DNA of 64,000 bases from Micromonospora humi (lineage in GTDB: Bacteria; Actinomycetota; Actinomycetes; Mycobacteriales; Micromonosporaceae): contig NZ_FMDM01000005.1 of assembly GCF_900090105.1 (NCBI RefSeq), positions 124,001 through 188,000 on the forward strand, in the 5' to 3' direction. The notes under the pieces are model-generated. The model worked only from the letters and a program-made list of their open reading frames with translations, was not told where the DNA came from and did not search any database. The position numbers and the translations under genes were made by a program. Every line of letters begins with the position of its first letter. Position 1 is the stretch's first letter. Of this stretch, positions 51,770 to 61,114 are shown piece after piece.

Positions 51770-52279
51770 GTGGCCGAGGTCGACCGGGAGTTCACCGCGT
51801 TCGTCAACGAGCGCGGAGCGGCCCTGCTGCGGGTCGCGTACGCGCTCGCCGGCAACCAGCACGCGGCGGAGGACCTGCTGCAGAACGCGCTGGCCAAGGC
51901 GTACGCCCGGTGGCCCCGGATCCGCGGCGACGCGGAGCCGTACGTGAAACGGATCCTCTACCACGACCAGGTCTCCGGCTGGCGGCGGCGGGCGCGGCGC
52001 GCGGAGGTCCCGGTGGCCGACCTCCCGGAACGACCGGCGGCCGGGGACGACAGCGACCTGCGGCTGCTGTTGCGCGACGCGCTGCGCGCGCTGCCGCCCC
52101 GCCAGCGGGCCGTGCTGACGCTGCGCTACCTGGAGGACCTGAGCGTCGAGCAGACCGCCGCGATGCTCGGCTGCCGGCCGGGCACCGTGGCCAGCCAGAG
52201 CGCCAAGGCGCTGGCCCGGCTCCGGCAACTCGTGCCGGCGCTCGACGAGTTGACCACCCCGGCGGAGGTGACCCGATGA
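51770..52279 (+). CDS. SigE-family (ECF-like) RNA polymerase sigma factor
   Basis: A 169-residue sigma factor of the SigE (TIGR02983) type. Region 2 AYALAGNQHAAEDLLQNALAKAYARW; region 4 ALPPRQRAVLTLRYLEDLSV and QTAAMLGCRPGTVASQSAKAL. GTG 51770 has GGAGGTGG upstream. Its stop overlaps the next gene by ATGA, pairing it with a membrane beta-propeller protein that may be its regulator. Confidence 0.92.
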   Translation: MAEVDREFTAFVNERGAALLRVAYALAGNQHAAEDLLQNALAKAYARWPRIRGDAEPYVKRILYHDQVSGWRRRARRAEVPVADLPERPAAGDDSDLRLLLRDALRALPPRQRAVLTLRYLEDLSVEQTAAMLGCRPGTVASQSAKALARLRQLVPALDELTTPAEVTR

Positions 52280-53376
52280 GCACGTCGCTGGACGAGACGC
52301 TCCGCACGGCCGTACGCGACCTGGCCGACGACGCGGTGCCCGCGCCGGACCTGGCGTGGCGGGCGCTCGGGCACGGCCGACGGCTGCGCCGCCGCCGGCG
52401 GGTCGCCGCGACCGCCACCGTGCTGGCCGCCGTGGTCGCGGTGACCCTGCCGATCGTGCTGCTGCGCCCCCGCGCCGCGCCGCCGCCCACCGCGCCGCCG
52501 GTCACCGCCGTCCCGTCGCCGGTGATCCGGTCGGCACCGGGCGCGAACTGGTCTAACGGCCCGTTGACGCTGCCGGGCGGCTGGGTGGTCACCAGCCTGA
52601 ACGAGATCGCGAAGTCGAACGGGAAGTCCTACCTGCTCGACCGGGCACGCGGCCGTTACCTCGTCAACGGGCGCTACGACGCGGTCCTCCCCGCCCCGAC
52701 CGGGTCACTGGTCGCGGTCTGGGACGACGACCGACCCCGCCAGGTCGGGCTCGTCGACCTGGCGCGCGGGACGACGCGTTGGTACGAGCCGGGTCGTGCG
52801 CTCGGCGCACCGAACTGGTCGCCGGACGGCCGACGCCTGGTGTTCACCAGCCAGCGGGTCGACCACTTCGGCTTCGTCGTGCTGAACGCGAAGGGCGCCA
52901 GCCGCACCCACGCCGTCGACACCGACGAGTTCCTCTGCACCGACCACTGCTTCTTCCTCTGGAGCCGGGACGGACGGGAGGTGCTGCTCCAGCAGACCGA
53001 CCCGGGCCGTCCCCGGTCCGAGTCGGCCCGGCACCCGCGCCGGGGCGTGCAGTTCTTCTCCGCCGACACCGGCCGGCCCACCCGCTTCGAGCCGTTGCCC
53101 GGCGACCCGGCCGGGCCGTGGGCCTGGTCGCCGGACGGGAAACTGGTGGTCGTCCAGGGGCAGCGGGAGCCGCTGCTGGTGGACGCGGCGACCGGCCGGG
53201 TGGTCAACGCGCTGCCCGCTGCCGACGCCGTCTGGGCCGGCCCCGATCGGCTGCTCTACCGGCGGCCGAACGGCTCGCACGAGTTCGTGTACGCCGACAC
53301 CACCGGCCGGGAGTTGGTCCGCCAGCCGCTGCCGGAGCAGTTCCGCCTCGCCGAGGTGACCATCGCGCCGGGCTGA
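52276..53376 (+). CDS. Single-pass membrane protein with TolB/WD40-like extracytoplasmic domain, putative anti-sigma partner
   Basis: A 366-residue protein. N-terminal cytoplasmic helix (DETLRTAVRDLADDAVPAP...RRRRR), one membrane helix near 43-62 (ATATVLAAVVAVTLPIVLL), a proline stalk and a beta-propeller-like domain with WSPDG motifs (NWSPDGRRLVFTS, AWSPDGKLVVVQG). Two cysteines lie close together (FLCTDHCFF). No zinc anti-sigma HxxxCxxC motif is visible. Coupling by ATGA to the sigma gene suggests that it modulates it. Confidence 0.78.
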   Translation: MSTSLDETLRTAVRDLADDAVPAPDLAWRALGHGRRLRRRRRVAATATVLAAVVAVTLPIVLLRPRAAPPPTAPPVTAVPSPVIRSAPGANWSNGPLTLPGGWVVTSLNEIAKSNGKSYLLDRARGRYLVNGRYDAVLPAPTGSLVAVWDDDRPRQVGLVDLARGTTRWYEPGRALGAPNWSPDGRRLVFTSQRVDHFGFVVLNAKGASRTHAVDTDEFLCTDHCFFLWSRDGREVLLQQTDPGRPRSESARHPRRGVQFFSADTGRPTRFEPLPGDPAGPWAWSPDGKLVVVQGQREPLLVDAATGRVVNALPAADAVWAGPDRLLYRRPNGSHEFVYADTTGRELVRQPLPEQFRLAEVTIAPG

Positions 53377-53424
53377 GCGGTCGCTGAGGGTTCGCTGCAG
53401 ACAGTGGATGTTGCGCGATGTCGA

Positions 53425-53430
53425 TACTGT
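53425..53430 (+). promoter_or_regulatory. -10-like TACTGT, leaderless promoter of nfeD
   Basis: TACTGT ends 7 nt before GTG 53438, identical in sequence and spacing to the AAA ATPase promoter at 21510. Confidence 0.5.
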
Positions 53431-53437
53431 GCAGGTC

Positions 53438-53950
53438 GTGGCCACGGGGACGCTCATCTTCCTGATCATCGGTGGAGCCGGTGTCGGAGTGCTGACGCTC
53501 GCCCTGCTCGGTTCGGGAGTGCTGCACCTCGGCCACCCGGACGTCGACGGGCCGGTGTCGCTGGAGGCGGTCGCCGGGTTCACCGGAGCGTTCGGGTTCG
53601 GCGCCGCGATCGTCAACGAGCTGCTCGGGGGGCGTACCCCCGGGATGATCGCGGCGGCGGCGGCCGGCGGCGTACTCGCCGCCGTGCCCACCGGCTGGCT
53701 GGCGACCCGACTGAGTCGCGCGGCCCGCAACATGCGCACCGACGCCACCCCCACCCGTGACCACCTGACCGGCGCGATCGGCCTGGTGGTGACCCCGATC
53801 CCGATCGGCGGCTACGGCGAGGTCCGGGTACGCCTCGCCGGCCAGCCGGTCAAGCTCAACGCCCGGGCCGACCAGCCCATCGCCATCGGCGCCCGGATCT
53901 TCGTGGTCGAAGCGCTCAGCGAGACCAGCGTGCACGTCGAGACCTACTGA
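53438..53950 (+). CDS. NfeD-like membrane protein with C-terminal OB fold
   Basis: A 170-residue protein. Three or four membrane helices (TLIFLIIGGAGVGVLTLALL, VAGFTGAFGFGAAIVNELL, GMIAAAAAGGVLAAVPTGWL) are followed by a small OB-like domain (GLVVTPIPIGGYGEVRVRL, IAIGARIFVVEAL). This is the short NfeD1-type partner of flotillins. GTG 53438 is supported by the leaderless element; ATG 53408 would place that element inside the gene. Flotillin follows 24 bp later. Confidence 0.83.
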   Translation: MATGTLIFLIIGGAGVGVLTLALLGSGVLHLGHPDVDGPVSLEAVAGFTGAFGFGAAIVNELLGGRTPGMIAAAAAGGVLAAVPTGWLATRLSRAARNMRTDATPTRDHLTGAIGLVVTPIPIGGYGEVRVRLAGQPVKLNARADQPIAIGARIFVVEALSETSVHVETY

Positions 53951-53974
53951 ATCCCTCAACAGACGGGAACCCCC

Positions 53975-55480
53975 ATGCCCCTGCTCGTCGCCATCGGCGG
54001 CGCGGTCCTCCTCGCCGTCCTGCTCGTGTTCTTCGTGCTCTCCCGGATCAAGGTCGCCGGGCCGAACGAGGCGTTCATCGTCACCGGCCGTAAGGGCCGG
54101 ACCACCCAGACCGCCGACGGCATCCGATCCACCGACATGTCCGGGCAGAAGGTCGTGCTCGGCGCCTCGGTCTTCGTGCTGCCGGTGGTGCAGAAGCTCC
54201 AGTCCCTCGACCTGTCGAGCCGGCGCATCGACGTCGGCATCCGGGGCGCGGTGAGCAAGCAGGGCATCCGCGCCGACCTGCACGGCGTCGCGATCGTCAA
54301 GGTCGGTGGCACCGAGGACGCGATCCGGGCCGCCGCCCAGCGCTTCCTGCACCAGCAGGACGAGATCGACAACTTCACCCGGGAGGTGCTGGCCGGCGCG
54401 CTGCGCTCGATCGTCGGCCGGCTCACCGTCGAGGAGGTCATCCGGGACCGGGCCGCGTTCGCCAGCGCGGTGGCCGAGGAGGCCGAGCACTCGATGACCA
54501 ACCAGGGCCTGGTGCTGGACACGTTCCAGCTCCAGGACATCCTGGCCGAGGGGTCGTACCTGGCCGACCTGGGCCGGCCCGAGGCCGCCCGGGTGCTCAA
54601 GGACGCGGCCATCGCCGAGGCCCGGGCCCGGCAGGCCGCCGAGCAGGAGCGGCTGCTCGCCGAGGAGGCGATCGCGGAGGCGAACCGGAACCTGTCGCTC
54701 AAGCAGGCCGGCATCCAGGCCGAGATCGACGCGGCGAAGGCGAAGTCGGCAGCGGCCGGTCCGCTCGCCCAGGCCGAGCGGGACCAGGCGATCCTCTCCG
54801 AGCAGCAGAAGGTGGCCGAGCGCAACGCCGAGCTGAAGCAGCGCCAGCTCGACACCGAGGTGCGCAAGCCGGCCGACGCCCAGCGGTACAAGGTGGAGCA
54901 GGAGGCCGAGGCGGCCCGCAACGCGGCGGTGCTGCGCGCCGACGCCGAACGGCAGGCCACCATCGCCGCCGCCCAGGCCGTGGCCGAGCAGTCCCGGCTC
55001 ACCGGTGAGGGTGAGCGGGCCCGCCGGGCCGCGCTGGCCGAGGCGAACGCGATCGAAGGCGCCAAGGAGGGTGAGGCCGAGCAGCGCCGGCGCTCCGCGA
55101 TCGCCGAGGCGGTCGAGCGGGAGGGCCAGGCCGAGGCCGCGGCCATCCTGGCCAAGGGGCAGGCGGAGGCCGACGCGATGGCCCGCAAGGCCGAGGCGTT
55201 CGCCGCGTACGGCGAGGCCGCGGTGCTGGACCTGCTGGTCAAGGTGCTGCCCGAGGTGGTCGGCGCGGCCAGCGCCCCGATCGGCGCGATCGACAAGATG
55301 ACCGTCATCTCCACCGACGGCGCCTCGTCGCTGACCAAGTCGGTGGCCGGGAACGTCGCCCAGGGCCTTCAGCTCGGCAGCGACCTGACCGGCATCGACC
55401 TGGCCGGGCTGCTGGCCCGGCTGGGCAGCGCGCACACCAACGGCAAGAGCACGGTGGACGGCAGCACCGTCAACCCGTGA
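53975..55480 (+). CDS. Flotillin-like SPFH protein
   Basis: A 501-residue flotillin. N-terminal membrane segment (LLVAIGGAVLLAVLLVFFVL), SPFH domain to about residue 200 (VTGRKGRTTQTADGIRS, REVLAGALRSIVGRLTVEEV), then a long Ala/Glu/Arg coiled coil (205-420) and a conserved C-terminus (AVLDLLVKVLPEVVGAA). It scaffolds membrane microdomains with NfeD. Adjacent nfeD supports the assignment. Confidence 0.92.
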   Translation: MPLLVAIGGAVLLAVLLVFFVLSRIKVAGPNEAFIVTGRKGRTTQTADGIRSTDMSGQKVVLGASVFVLPVVQKLQSLDLSSRRIDVGIRGAVSKQGIRADLHGVAIVKVGGTEDAIRAAAQRFLHQQDEIDNFTREVLAGALRSIVGRLTVEEVIRDRAAFASAVAEEAEHSMTNQGLVLDTFQLQDILAEGSYLADLGRPEAARVLKDAAIAEARARQAAEQERLLAEEAIAEANRNLSLKQAGIQAEIDAAKAKSAAAGPLAQAERDQAILSEQQKVAERNAELKQRQLDTEVRKPADAQRYKVEQEAEAARNAAVLRADAERQATIAAAQAVAEQSRLTGEGERARRAALAEANAIEGAKEGEAEQRRRSAIAEAVEREGQAEAAAILAKGQAEADAMARKAEAFAAYGEAAVLDLLVKVLPEVVGAASAPIGAIDKMTVISTDGASSLTKSVAGNVAQGLQLGSDLTGIDLAGLLARLGSAHTNGKSTVDGSTVNP

Positions 55481-55485
55481 CGAAC

Positions 55486-55529
55486 GACGGCGCCCGCCGG
55501 TTCCCCTCGGGGAGCCGGCGGGCGCCGTC
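55486..55529. terminator. Long hairpin terminator after flotillin
   Basis: Arms 55486-55506 and 55509-55529 pair over 21 bp with one G-T type mismatch around a 2-nt centre. It lies between convergent flotillin and protease genes. Confidence 0.85.
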
Positions 55530-55543
55530 GCGTGTGGTGCCGG

Positions 55544-57583
55544 TCAGAGCACGGCGAAGACGAACTTCTCGCCGTTGCCCAGGCCCAGCGTCGCGCTGTT
55601 CAGGTTGATCACGCGGCTGGCGATGAGCCTGCTGCCACCGGTGCTGCCGGCGGTGACCGCCTTGCCGTTGGCGTTCGCCCGCAGGTAGACCGAGCCGTCG
55701 GCGTTGTAGTCGAGGAAGTCGAAGACCTCCCAGGCGCCGGGCGACGTGGCCCGGGCGATCAGCGGCTTGCTGCCGCCGCTCTCCGCGGTGACGAACTTCT
55801 TGTTGACCAGCGCACGCAACGTGAAGTAGCCGTCGCCGACGCTGACGACCTCGTACTTCTCCCACGCGCCGACCGTCGTGGACCGGGCGATCAGCGGCAG
55901 CGTGCCGCTGTTCTCCGCGGCCACGTACTTGCCGTTGGCCACCGCCTTGATGCCGACGACCGGGGCGGCGGCGTCGAAGTCGAACTTCTCCGCGGTGCCG
56001 ATGGAGGTCTTGCTGGCGATCAGCGCGGTGGTGGTGTTCGAGGCGGTGACGTACTTGCCGTTGACCACCGCCTTCAGGCTGACGGTGCCGTCGGTGTTGG
56101 TGACGATCTGGAACTTCTCCCAGGCGCCGATCGAGGCGGCGCGGGCGAGCAGCGGCTTGCTGCCGCCACCGTCCGCGCTGACGAACTTGTTGTTCGCCTT
56201 CGCGCGCAGCCCGTAGAGGCCGCTGCCGGCGTCCACCACGTCGTACCGCTCCCAGGCGCCGGCCTCGGTGCCGCGCGCGACCAGCGGCTTGCTGCCGCTG
56301 CTCTCCGCCGTCACGTAGCGGCCGTTGCTCCGGGCCTTCAGGCCGTAGGACTCGCGGGCGACCACGGCGTTGCCGACGTGCAGCAGCCGGTCGACCGAGC
56401 CCATGGTGTCGTGCACCGCGCCGGCGACGCTGGTGTCCACGATCGAGTCGCGCACCTGCTGCGGCGTCCAGTCCGGGTGCGCCTCCAGCAGCAGCGCGGC
56501 GGCGCCCGCGACGTGCGGGGAGGCCATCGACGTGCCGCTCATCGACTCGGTGCCGGAGGCGGTGCCGGCCTTCGCCGACACGATGCCGGCGCCCGGCGCG
56601 TAGGTGTCCAGGCAGCGGCCGAAGTTGGAGAACCAGGTCCGCATGTCCAGCCGGTCGGTCGCGCCGACCGTGATGGCGGCCGACACGTTCGCCGGTGAGA
56701 AGCCGCAGGCGTCGGTCCAGCTGTTTCCGGCCGCGACCGCGTACGTGATGCCGGAGTTGATGGAGCGGGTGATCGCGTCGTTGAGCGCCTGGTCGGTCTT
56801 GTCGTCGCCGAGGCTCATGTTGGCCACGGACGGCCCGGTGGCGTGCGCGGTCACCCACTCGACGCCGGCGATCACGCCCTCGCTGTCGCCGCTGCCGTTG
56901 CAGTCGAGCACCCGCACGGCGACGAGCTTGACGTCCTTCGCCACGCCGTACTTCGTGCCGCCGACGGTGCCGGCCACGTGGGTGCCGTGCCCGTCGCAGT
57001 CCTGCGCGACGTCGTCCTGCTCGACCGCGTCGTAGCCGTTCACTGCTCGCCCGCCGAAGTCCTGGTGGGCGATGTCGATGCCGGTGTCGATGACGTAGGC
57101 GGTGACGCCGGCGCCGGTCGCCGGGTAGGTGTAGCGGCCGTCGGCCTTCGTCCTGGTCTGGTCGATCCGGTCCAGGCCCCAGGGCGGGGTGGTCTGGGTG
57201 CCGGTGGCCTGGTAGCGCTGAACCTGCTGGACGTACGCGACGTCCGGGTCCGCGGCGAGCCGCTCGGCCTGCCGGCGGTCCATGCTGGCGGAGTAGCCGT
57301 GCAGCGCCTTGCCGAACACCCGGCGGACGGAACCGCCGTGCTCGCCGGCGAGGGCCGACGCGGCGGACTTCACCTTGGCCGGGGTGGTCTTGCCGTTCTT
57401 GAGGACGACGATGTAGCGGCCGGGCACCGCCCCGGGCGTGTCGGCGCCCCGGACCGGGCCGCGCTTCGGGCCGTCCGGCGCGGCCAGCGCCGGGCCGGCG
57501 ACGGTGGCGCAGAGGATGGAGGTGGCGGAGGTGAGGGCGAGCCCCACCAACGCGGAGCGGCGCAGCGCGCCGTGGCGTGACAC
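55544..57583 (-). CDS. Secreted S8 subtilase with C-terminal fascin-like beta-trefoil repeats
   Basis: A 679-residue exoprotease. Signal peptide (residues 1-35, ending AGPALAA), inhibitor I9 propeptide (GRYIVVLKNGK... ADPDVAYVQQ), then a subtilisin domain with catalytic Asp in VIDTGIDIAHQ, His in DGHGTHVAGT and Ser in GTSMASPHVAGA. Residues 405-679 hold six repeats of about 45 residues (GLKARSNGRYVTAESSGSKP, GAWERYDVV and similar), matching fascin/actin-crosslinking trefoil units, probably carbohydrate-binding. GTG 57583 is the start. Confidence 0.92.
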   Translation of the reverse strand: MSRHGALRRSALVGLALTSATSILCATVAGPALAAPDGPKRGPVRGADTPGAVPGRYIVVLKNGKTTPAKVKSAASALAGEHGGSVRRVFGKALHGYSASMDRRQAERLAADPDVAYVQQVQRYQATGTQTTPPWGLDRIDQTRTKADGRYTYPATGAGVTAYVIDTGIDIAHQDFGGRAVNGYDAVEQDDVAQDCDGHGTHVAGTVGGTKYGVAKDVKLVAVRVLDCNGSGDSEGVIAGVEWVTAHATGPSVANMSLGDDKTDQALNDAITRSINSGITYAVAAGNSWTDACGFSPANVSAAITVGATDRLDMRTWFSNFGRCLDTYAPGAGIVSAKAGTASGTESMSGTSMASPHVAGAAALLLEAHPDWTPQQVRDSIVDTSVAGAVHDTMGSVDRLLHVGNAVVARESYGLKARSNGRYVTAESSGSKPLVARGTEAGAWERYDVVDAGSGLYGLRAKANNKFVSADGGGSKPLLARAASIGAWEKFQIVTNTDGTVSLKAVVNGKYVTASNTTTALIASKTSIGTAEKFDFDAAAPVVGIKAVANGKYVAAENSGTLPLIARSTTVGAWEKYEVVSVGDGYFTLRALVNKKFVTAESGGSKPLIARATSPGAWEVFDFLDYNADGSVYLRANANGKAVTAGSTGGSRLIASRVINLNSATLGLGNGEKFVFAVL

Positions 57584-57768
57584 TGAATGGACTCCCCGTC
57601 TCCAACGACCGTCCGGAGCGGACGGGCGGATGCGATCAGGACAGCCGCGCCCGTCGGGTCGGGGGGCTGGTGATGACCAACATCATGCGGGAAAGATCGA
57701 CCGGAACACGTCATCCGTTCGGTCGACACGCCGGCGTATCGTCGTCGTTTTTCGCCGGAACCGGGAGA

Positions 57769-59232
57769 TCAGCCGACGATGCCCTCGTCGCGCGCCCAGC
57801 GCAGCAGCTCCGCCTCGGCCTCGTCGCGGTCCAGCGGCCCGCGTTCCAGCCGCAGCTCCTTGAGGTGCTGCCAGGCGCGGCCGACCACCGGGCCGGGCGG
57901 CACGCCGAGCAACTCCATGATCGCGTTGCCGTCCAGGTCCGGCCGGACCCGGGCCAGGTCCTCCTCGGCGGCGATCCGGGCGATCCGCTCCTCCAGGGCG
58001 TCGTAGTCGGCCGCGAGCTGGGCCGCCTTGCGCCGGTTGCGGGTGGTGCAGTCGGAACGGGTCAGCTTGTGCAGCCGGGACAGCAGGTCACCGGCGTCGG
58101 TGACGTACCGGCGCACCGCCGAGTCGGTCCACTCGCCCCGGCCGTAGCCGTAGAAGCGCAGGTGCAGCCCGACCAGCTTGACCACCTGGGAGGTGACGTC
58201 CTTGGGATAGCGCAGCGCCTTCATCCGGGCCTTGGTGAGCCGGGCGCCGACCACCTCGTGGTGGTGGAAGCTGACCCGGCCGTCGCCGCCGACCGCCTTG
58301 GTGCCGGGCTTGCCGACGTCGTGCATGAGGGCGGCCATCCGCAGCACGAAGTCGCAGCCGTCGGACTCCATCGACATGGCGTTGGTGACCACGGTGAGGG
58401 TGTGCTCGTAGACGTCCTTGTGCTGGGCGTGCTCGTCGATGGTGAGCTTGAGGCCGGTCAGCTCCGGCAGGAAGCGCTCGGCCAGGCCGGTGTCGACGAG
58501 CAGGCGCAGCCCGGTCACCGGGTCGGCGCCGCAGAGCAGTTTGGTGAACTCGTCCCGGATCCGCTCGGCGGTGATCCGGTCGAGGTCGGACGCCATCCGG
58601 GTCATCGCGGCGCGGACGTCGGGGTGGACGGCGAAGCGGAGCTGGGCGGCGAACCGGGCCGCGCGCAGCATCCGCAGCGGGTCGTCGCGGAACGACTCCT
58701 GCGGCGTCCCGGGGGTACGGATGATCTTGGCGGCCAGGTCGGCCAGGCCGCCGTACGGATCGGTGAACCGGTGATCGGGGAGGCTCACCGCCATCGCGTT
58801 GACGGTGAAGTCGCGGCGCTTCAGGTCCTCGGTCAGGCTGGTGCCGTACTGCACCACCGGGTTGCGGCTCACCTGGTCGTAGACCTCCGCCCGGAAGGTG
58901 GTGATCTCCAGGGTGAGCCCGTCGCGCTGGCAGGCGATGGTGCCGAACTCGCGCCCGGTCTCCCAGATCGACTCGGCCCAGCCGCGGACGACCTTCACCG
59001 TCTCGTCCGGGTGGGCGTCGGTGCAGAAGTCGAGGTCGTTGCCGAGCCGGCCGAGCAGCGCGTCCCGGACGGAGCCGCCCACCAGGTGCAGTTCGTGACC
59101 GGCCCGGGCAAAGCGCCGGCCCAGCTCGTCGGCGACCGGGGAGACGCGGAGCAGTTCGGCGACGGCGTTGCGCTGCGCGGCGGTCAGCTCGTGGCGTTCG
59201 GCGGCGGACGCGGAGGCGGAGGCTTCGGACAT
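57769..59232 (-). CDS. pcnA: CCA tRNA nucleotidyltransferase
   Basis: A 487-residue class II polymerase-beta-type enzyme that adds or repairs tRNA 3' CCA. Nucleotidyltransferase motif LVGGSVRDALLGRLGNDLDF, DEDxxR-like RRDFTVNAMAV, RDDPLRMLRAARFAAQL, and an HD domain LMHDVGKPGTK near residue 290. It matches Rv3907c (PcnA) and is divergent from murJ as in other actinomycetes. ATG 59232 is the first Met. Confidence 0.95.
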   Translation of the reverse strand: MSEASASASAAERHELTAAQRNAVAELLRVSPVADELGRRFARAGHELHLVGGSVRDALLGRLGNDLDFCTDAHPDETVKVVRGWAESIWETGREFGTIACQRDGLTLEITTFRAEVYDQVSRNPVVQYGTSLTEDLKRRDFTVNAMAVSLPDHRFTDPYGGLADLAAKIIRTPGTPQESFRDDPLRMLRAARFAAQLRFAVHPDVRAAMTRMASDLDRITAERIRDEFTKLLCGADPVTGLRLLVDTGLAERFLPELTGLKLTIDEHAQHKDVYEHTLTVVTNAMSMESDGCDFVLRMAALMHDVGKPGTKAVGGDGRVSFHHHEVVGARLTKARMKALRYPKDVTSQVVKLVGLHLRFYGYGRGEWTDSAVRRYVTDAGDLLSRLHKLTRSDCTTRNRRKAAQLAADYDALEERIARIAAEEDLARVRPDLDGNAIMELLGVPPGPVVGRAWQHLKELRLERGPLDRDEAEAELLRWARDEGIVG

Positions 59233-59362
59233 GGGATCGCCAGCCTATCGGGCCGGGGGTGGATCGACCGCGCCGGGCGCGGGTAACCGGCCGAGGTTGA
59301 CTAAGGTTCCGGTTGTGCGGGGCCGTCGGGGCCCGTTCCGGCGTACCCCTGGAGGCTGGCAG

Positions 59363-61114
59363 ATGAGCGGCGGCGGGCTCTACCGCAGCGCGAACGCGCA
59401 CGACGGCGGCCTACCGCCGGACGACGGCGCCGTCTTCATCTCGGCGGAGCCGCTGAACCAGCCCGGTGCCGAGGCGGTCGCGCCGCCGCAGGAGATCGTC
59501 GCCGAGACCAGCGCCGCGGCGAACAGCGCGGTGATGGCGATCGGCAGCCTGGTCAGCCGGGGTACGGGCTTCATCCGCAACCTGATGATCGGCGCCGCAC
59601 TCGGCACCGCCGTGGGTGACGCCTTCACCACCGCCCAGTTCCTGCCGAACCAGGTCTACGAATTCCTGCTCGGTGGCGTGCTCACCAGCGTGCTGATCCC
59701 GGTGCTGGTACGGCGGCGCAAGACCGACCCGGATCGCGGCGAGGCGTACGCCCAGCGGTTGTTGACCCTCGCGGTGCTCGCGTTGGCCGCGACCGTGGCC
59801 ATCGCGCTCCTGCTGGCGCCGGTCCTCACCGCGATCTACGCCGCCGGGGGCAAGGACGAGAAGTACACGGACCTGGTGACGAGCCTGTCCTTCCTCATGC
59901 TGCCGATGCTGTTCTTCACCGGGCTGAGCGCGCTCATCGCCGCGGTGCTGAACACCCGGGGGCACTTCGCCGCGCCGATGTGGGCGCCGATCCTGAACAA
60001 CCTGGTGGTGATCGGCACCTTCGGCCTCTACATCGTGGTGTTCGGGGCCAAGGCGCTGCGCCCGGGCGAGGTGGGGTGGGACCGGATCCTGCTGGTCGGC
60101 GGGGGCAGCCTGCTCGGCGTGGCGGTACAGGCGGTGGGGCTGCTGCCGGCGCTGCGCAAGGTCGGCTTCCGCTGGAAGCTCCGGTTCGACTTCCGCGAGC
60201 TGGGCCTGCGCGAGCTGGCGAAGCTCGGCGGCTGGATGTTCTGCTACGTCGCGGTCAACCAGCTCGGCCTCTTCGTGGTGGTCAACCTGCTCGGGCGGGC
60301 CACCGGTGGGGACGGCAAGAACGCCGGCCTGCTGATCTACAACAACGTGTTCCTGCTGCTGATGATGGCGCACGGCATCATCGCGGTCTCGATCATCACG
60401 GCGCTGATGCCCCGGATGAGCGCGGCCGCCGCCGAGGGCCGGTTCGCCGACGTCACGGCCGACCTGTCCCGCGGCACCCGGATGGTCACCGCGGTGCTGG
60501 CCCCGATCGCGGTCTGCTACGCCGTGCTGGCCGGGCCGATCTCCGTGCTGGTGTTCCGCTACGGCGCCTTCACCGGCGACAACGCGGTGGCCACCTCGAC
60601 GGTGCTGCTGGTCGCGGCGCTCGGACTGGTGCCGTTCGCGGTCAGCCAGCTCTTCACGTTCGCCTTCTACGCGCTGCCCGACACCCGCACCCCCGCCCTG
60701 ATCAACATCCCGGTGGTGATCCTGCGGGTGCTGCTCCAGGTGGGCCTCTTCCTGATCTTCTCGAACACGTTCGCGGCGGCCGGGATGATGCTCGGCAACG
60801 CGGTGTCGTACCTGGCCGCGGCGATCATCTCGGCGATGCTGCTGCGGCCCCGGGTGGGCCGGATCGGGCTGGGCCGGATCATGGGAACCTTCGGTCGGGT
60901 GGTGGTGGCCGCGCTGGGTGCCGCGCTCGTCGGGCTGCTCGTGCTCGCGGTGCTCCCCGGTGACCCGGAGCGCCTGAGCTGGGTGGCCGCGGCGGTCCGG
61001 CTGGTGATCGGCGGCGCGGCGATCGGCGGGACGTACCTCGGCCTGGCCATGCTGCTGCGGATCGGTGAGATCACCGAGGTGGTGGGGATGGTGCGGCGGC
61101 GGCTCGGGCGCTGA
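59363..61114 (+). CDS. murJ: Lipid II flippase MurJ (MviN)
   Basis: A 583-residue protein with about 14 membrane helices. The MurJ signature SAVMAIGSLVSRGTGFIRN begins after a 60-residue polar N-terminus; VSIITALMPRMSAAAAEG and FTFAFYALPDTRTPALIN are further landmarks. It moves lipid II across the membrane. Unlike M. tuberculosis Rv3910, the C-terminus stops after the last helix (VRRRLGR); the pseudokinase is a separate downstream gene. ATG 59363 follows GGAGG. Confidence 0.94.
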   Translation: MSGGGLYRSANAHDGGLPPDDGAVFISAEPLNQPGAEAVAPPQEIVAETSAAANSAVMAIGSLVSRGTGFIRNLMIGAALGTAVGDAFTTAQFLPNQVYEFLLGGVLTSVLIPVLVRRRKTDPDRGEAYAQRLLTLAVLALAATVAIALLLAPVLTAIYAAGGKDEKYTDLVTSLSFLMLPMLFFTGLSALIAAVLNTRGHFAAPMWAPILNNLVVIGTFGLYIVVFGAKALRPGEVGWDRILLVGGGSLLGVAVQAVGLLPALRKVGFRWKLRFDFRELGLRELAKLGGWMFCYVAVNQLGLFVVVNLLGRATGGDGKNAGLLIYNNVFLLLMMAHGIIAVSIITALMPRMSAAAAEGRFADVTADLSRGTRMVTAVLAPIAVCYAVLAGPISVLVFRYGAFTGDNAVATSTVLLVAALGLVPFAVSQLFTFAFYALPDTRTPALINIPVVILRVLLQVGLFLIFSNTFAAAGMMLGNAVSYLAAAIISAMLLRPRVGRIGLGRIMGTFGRVVVAALGAALVGLLVLAVLPGDPERLSWVAAAVRLVIGGAAIGGTYLGLAMLLRIGEITEVVGMVRRRLGR

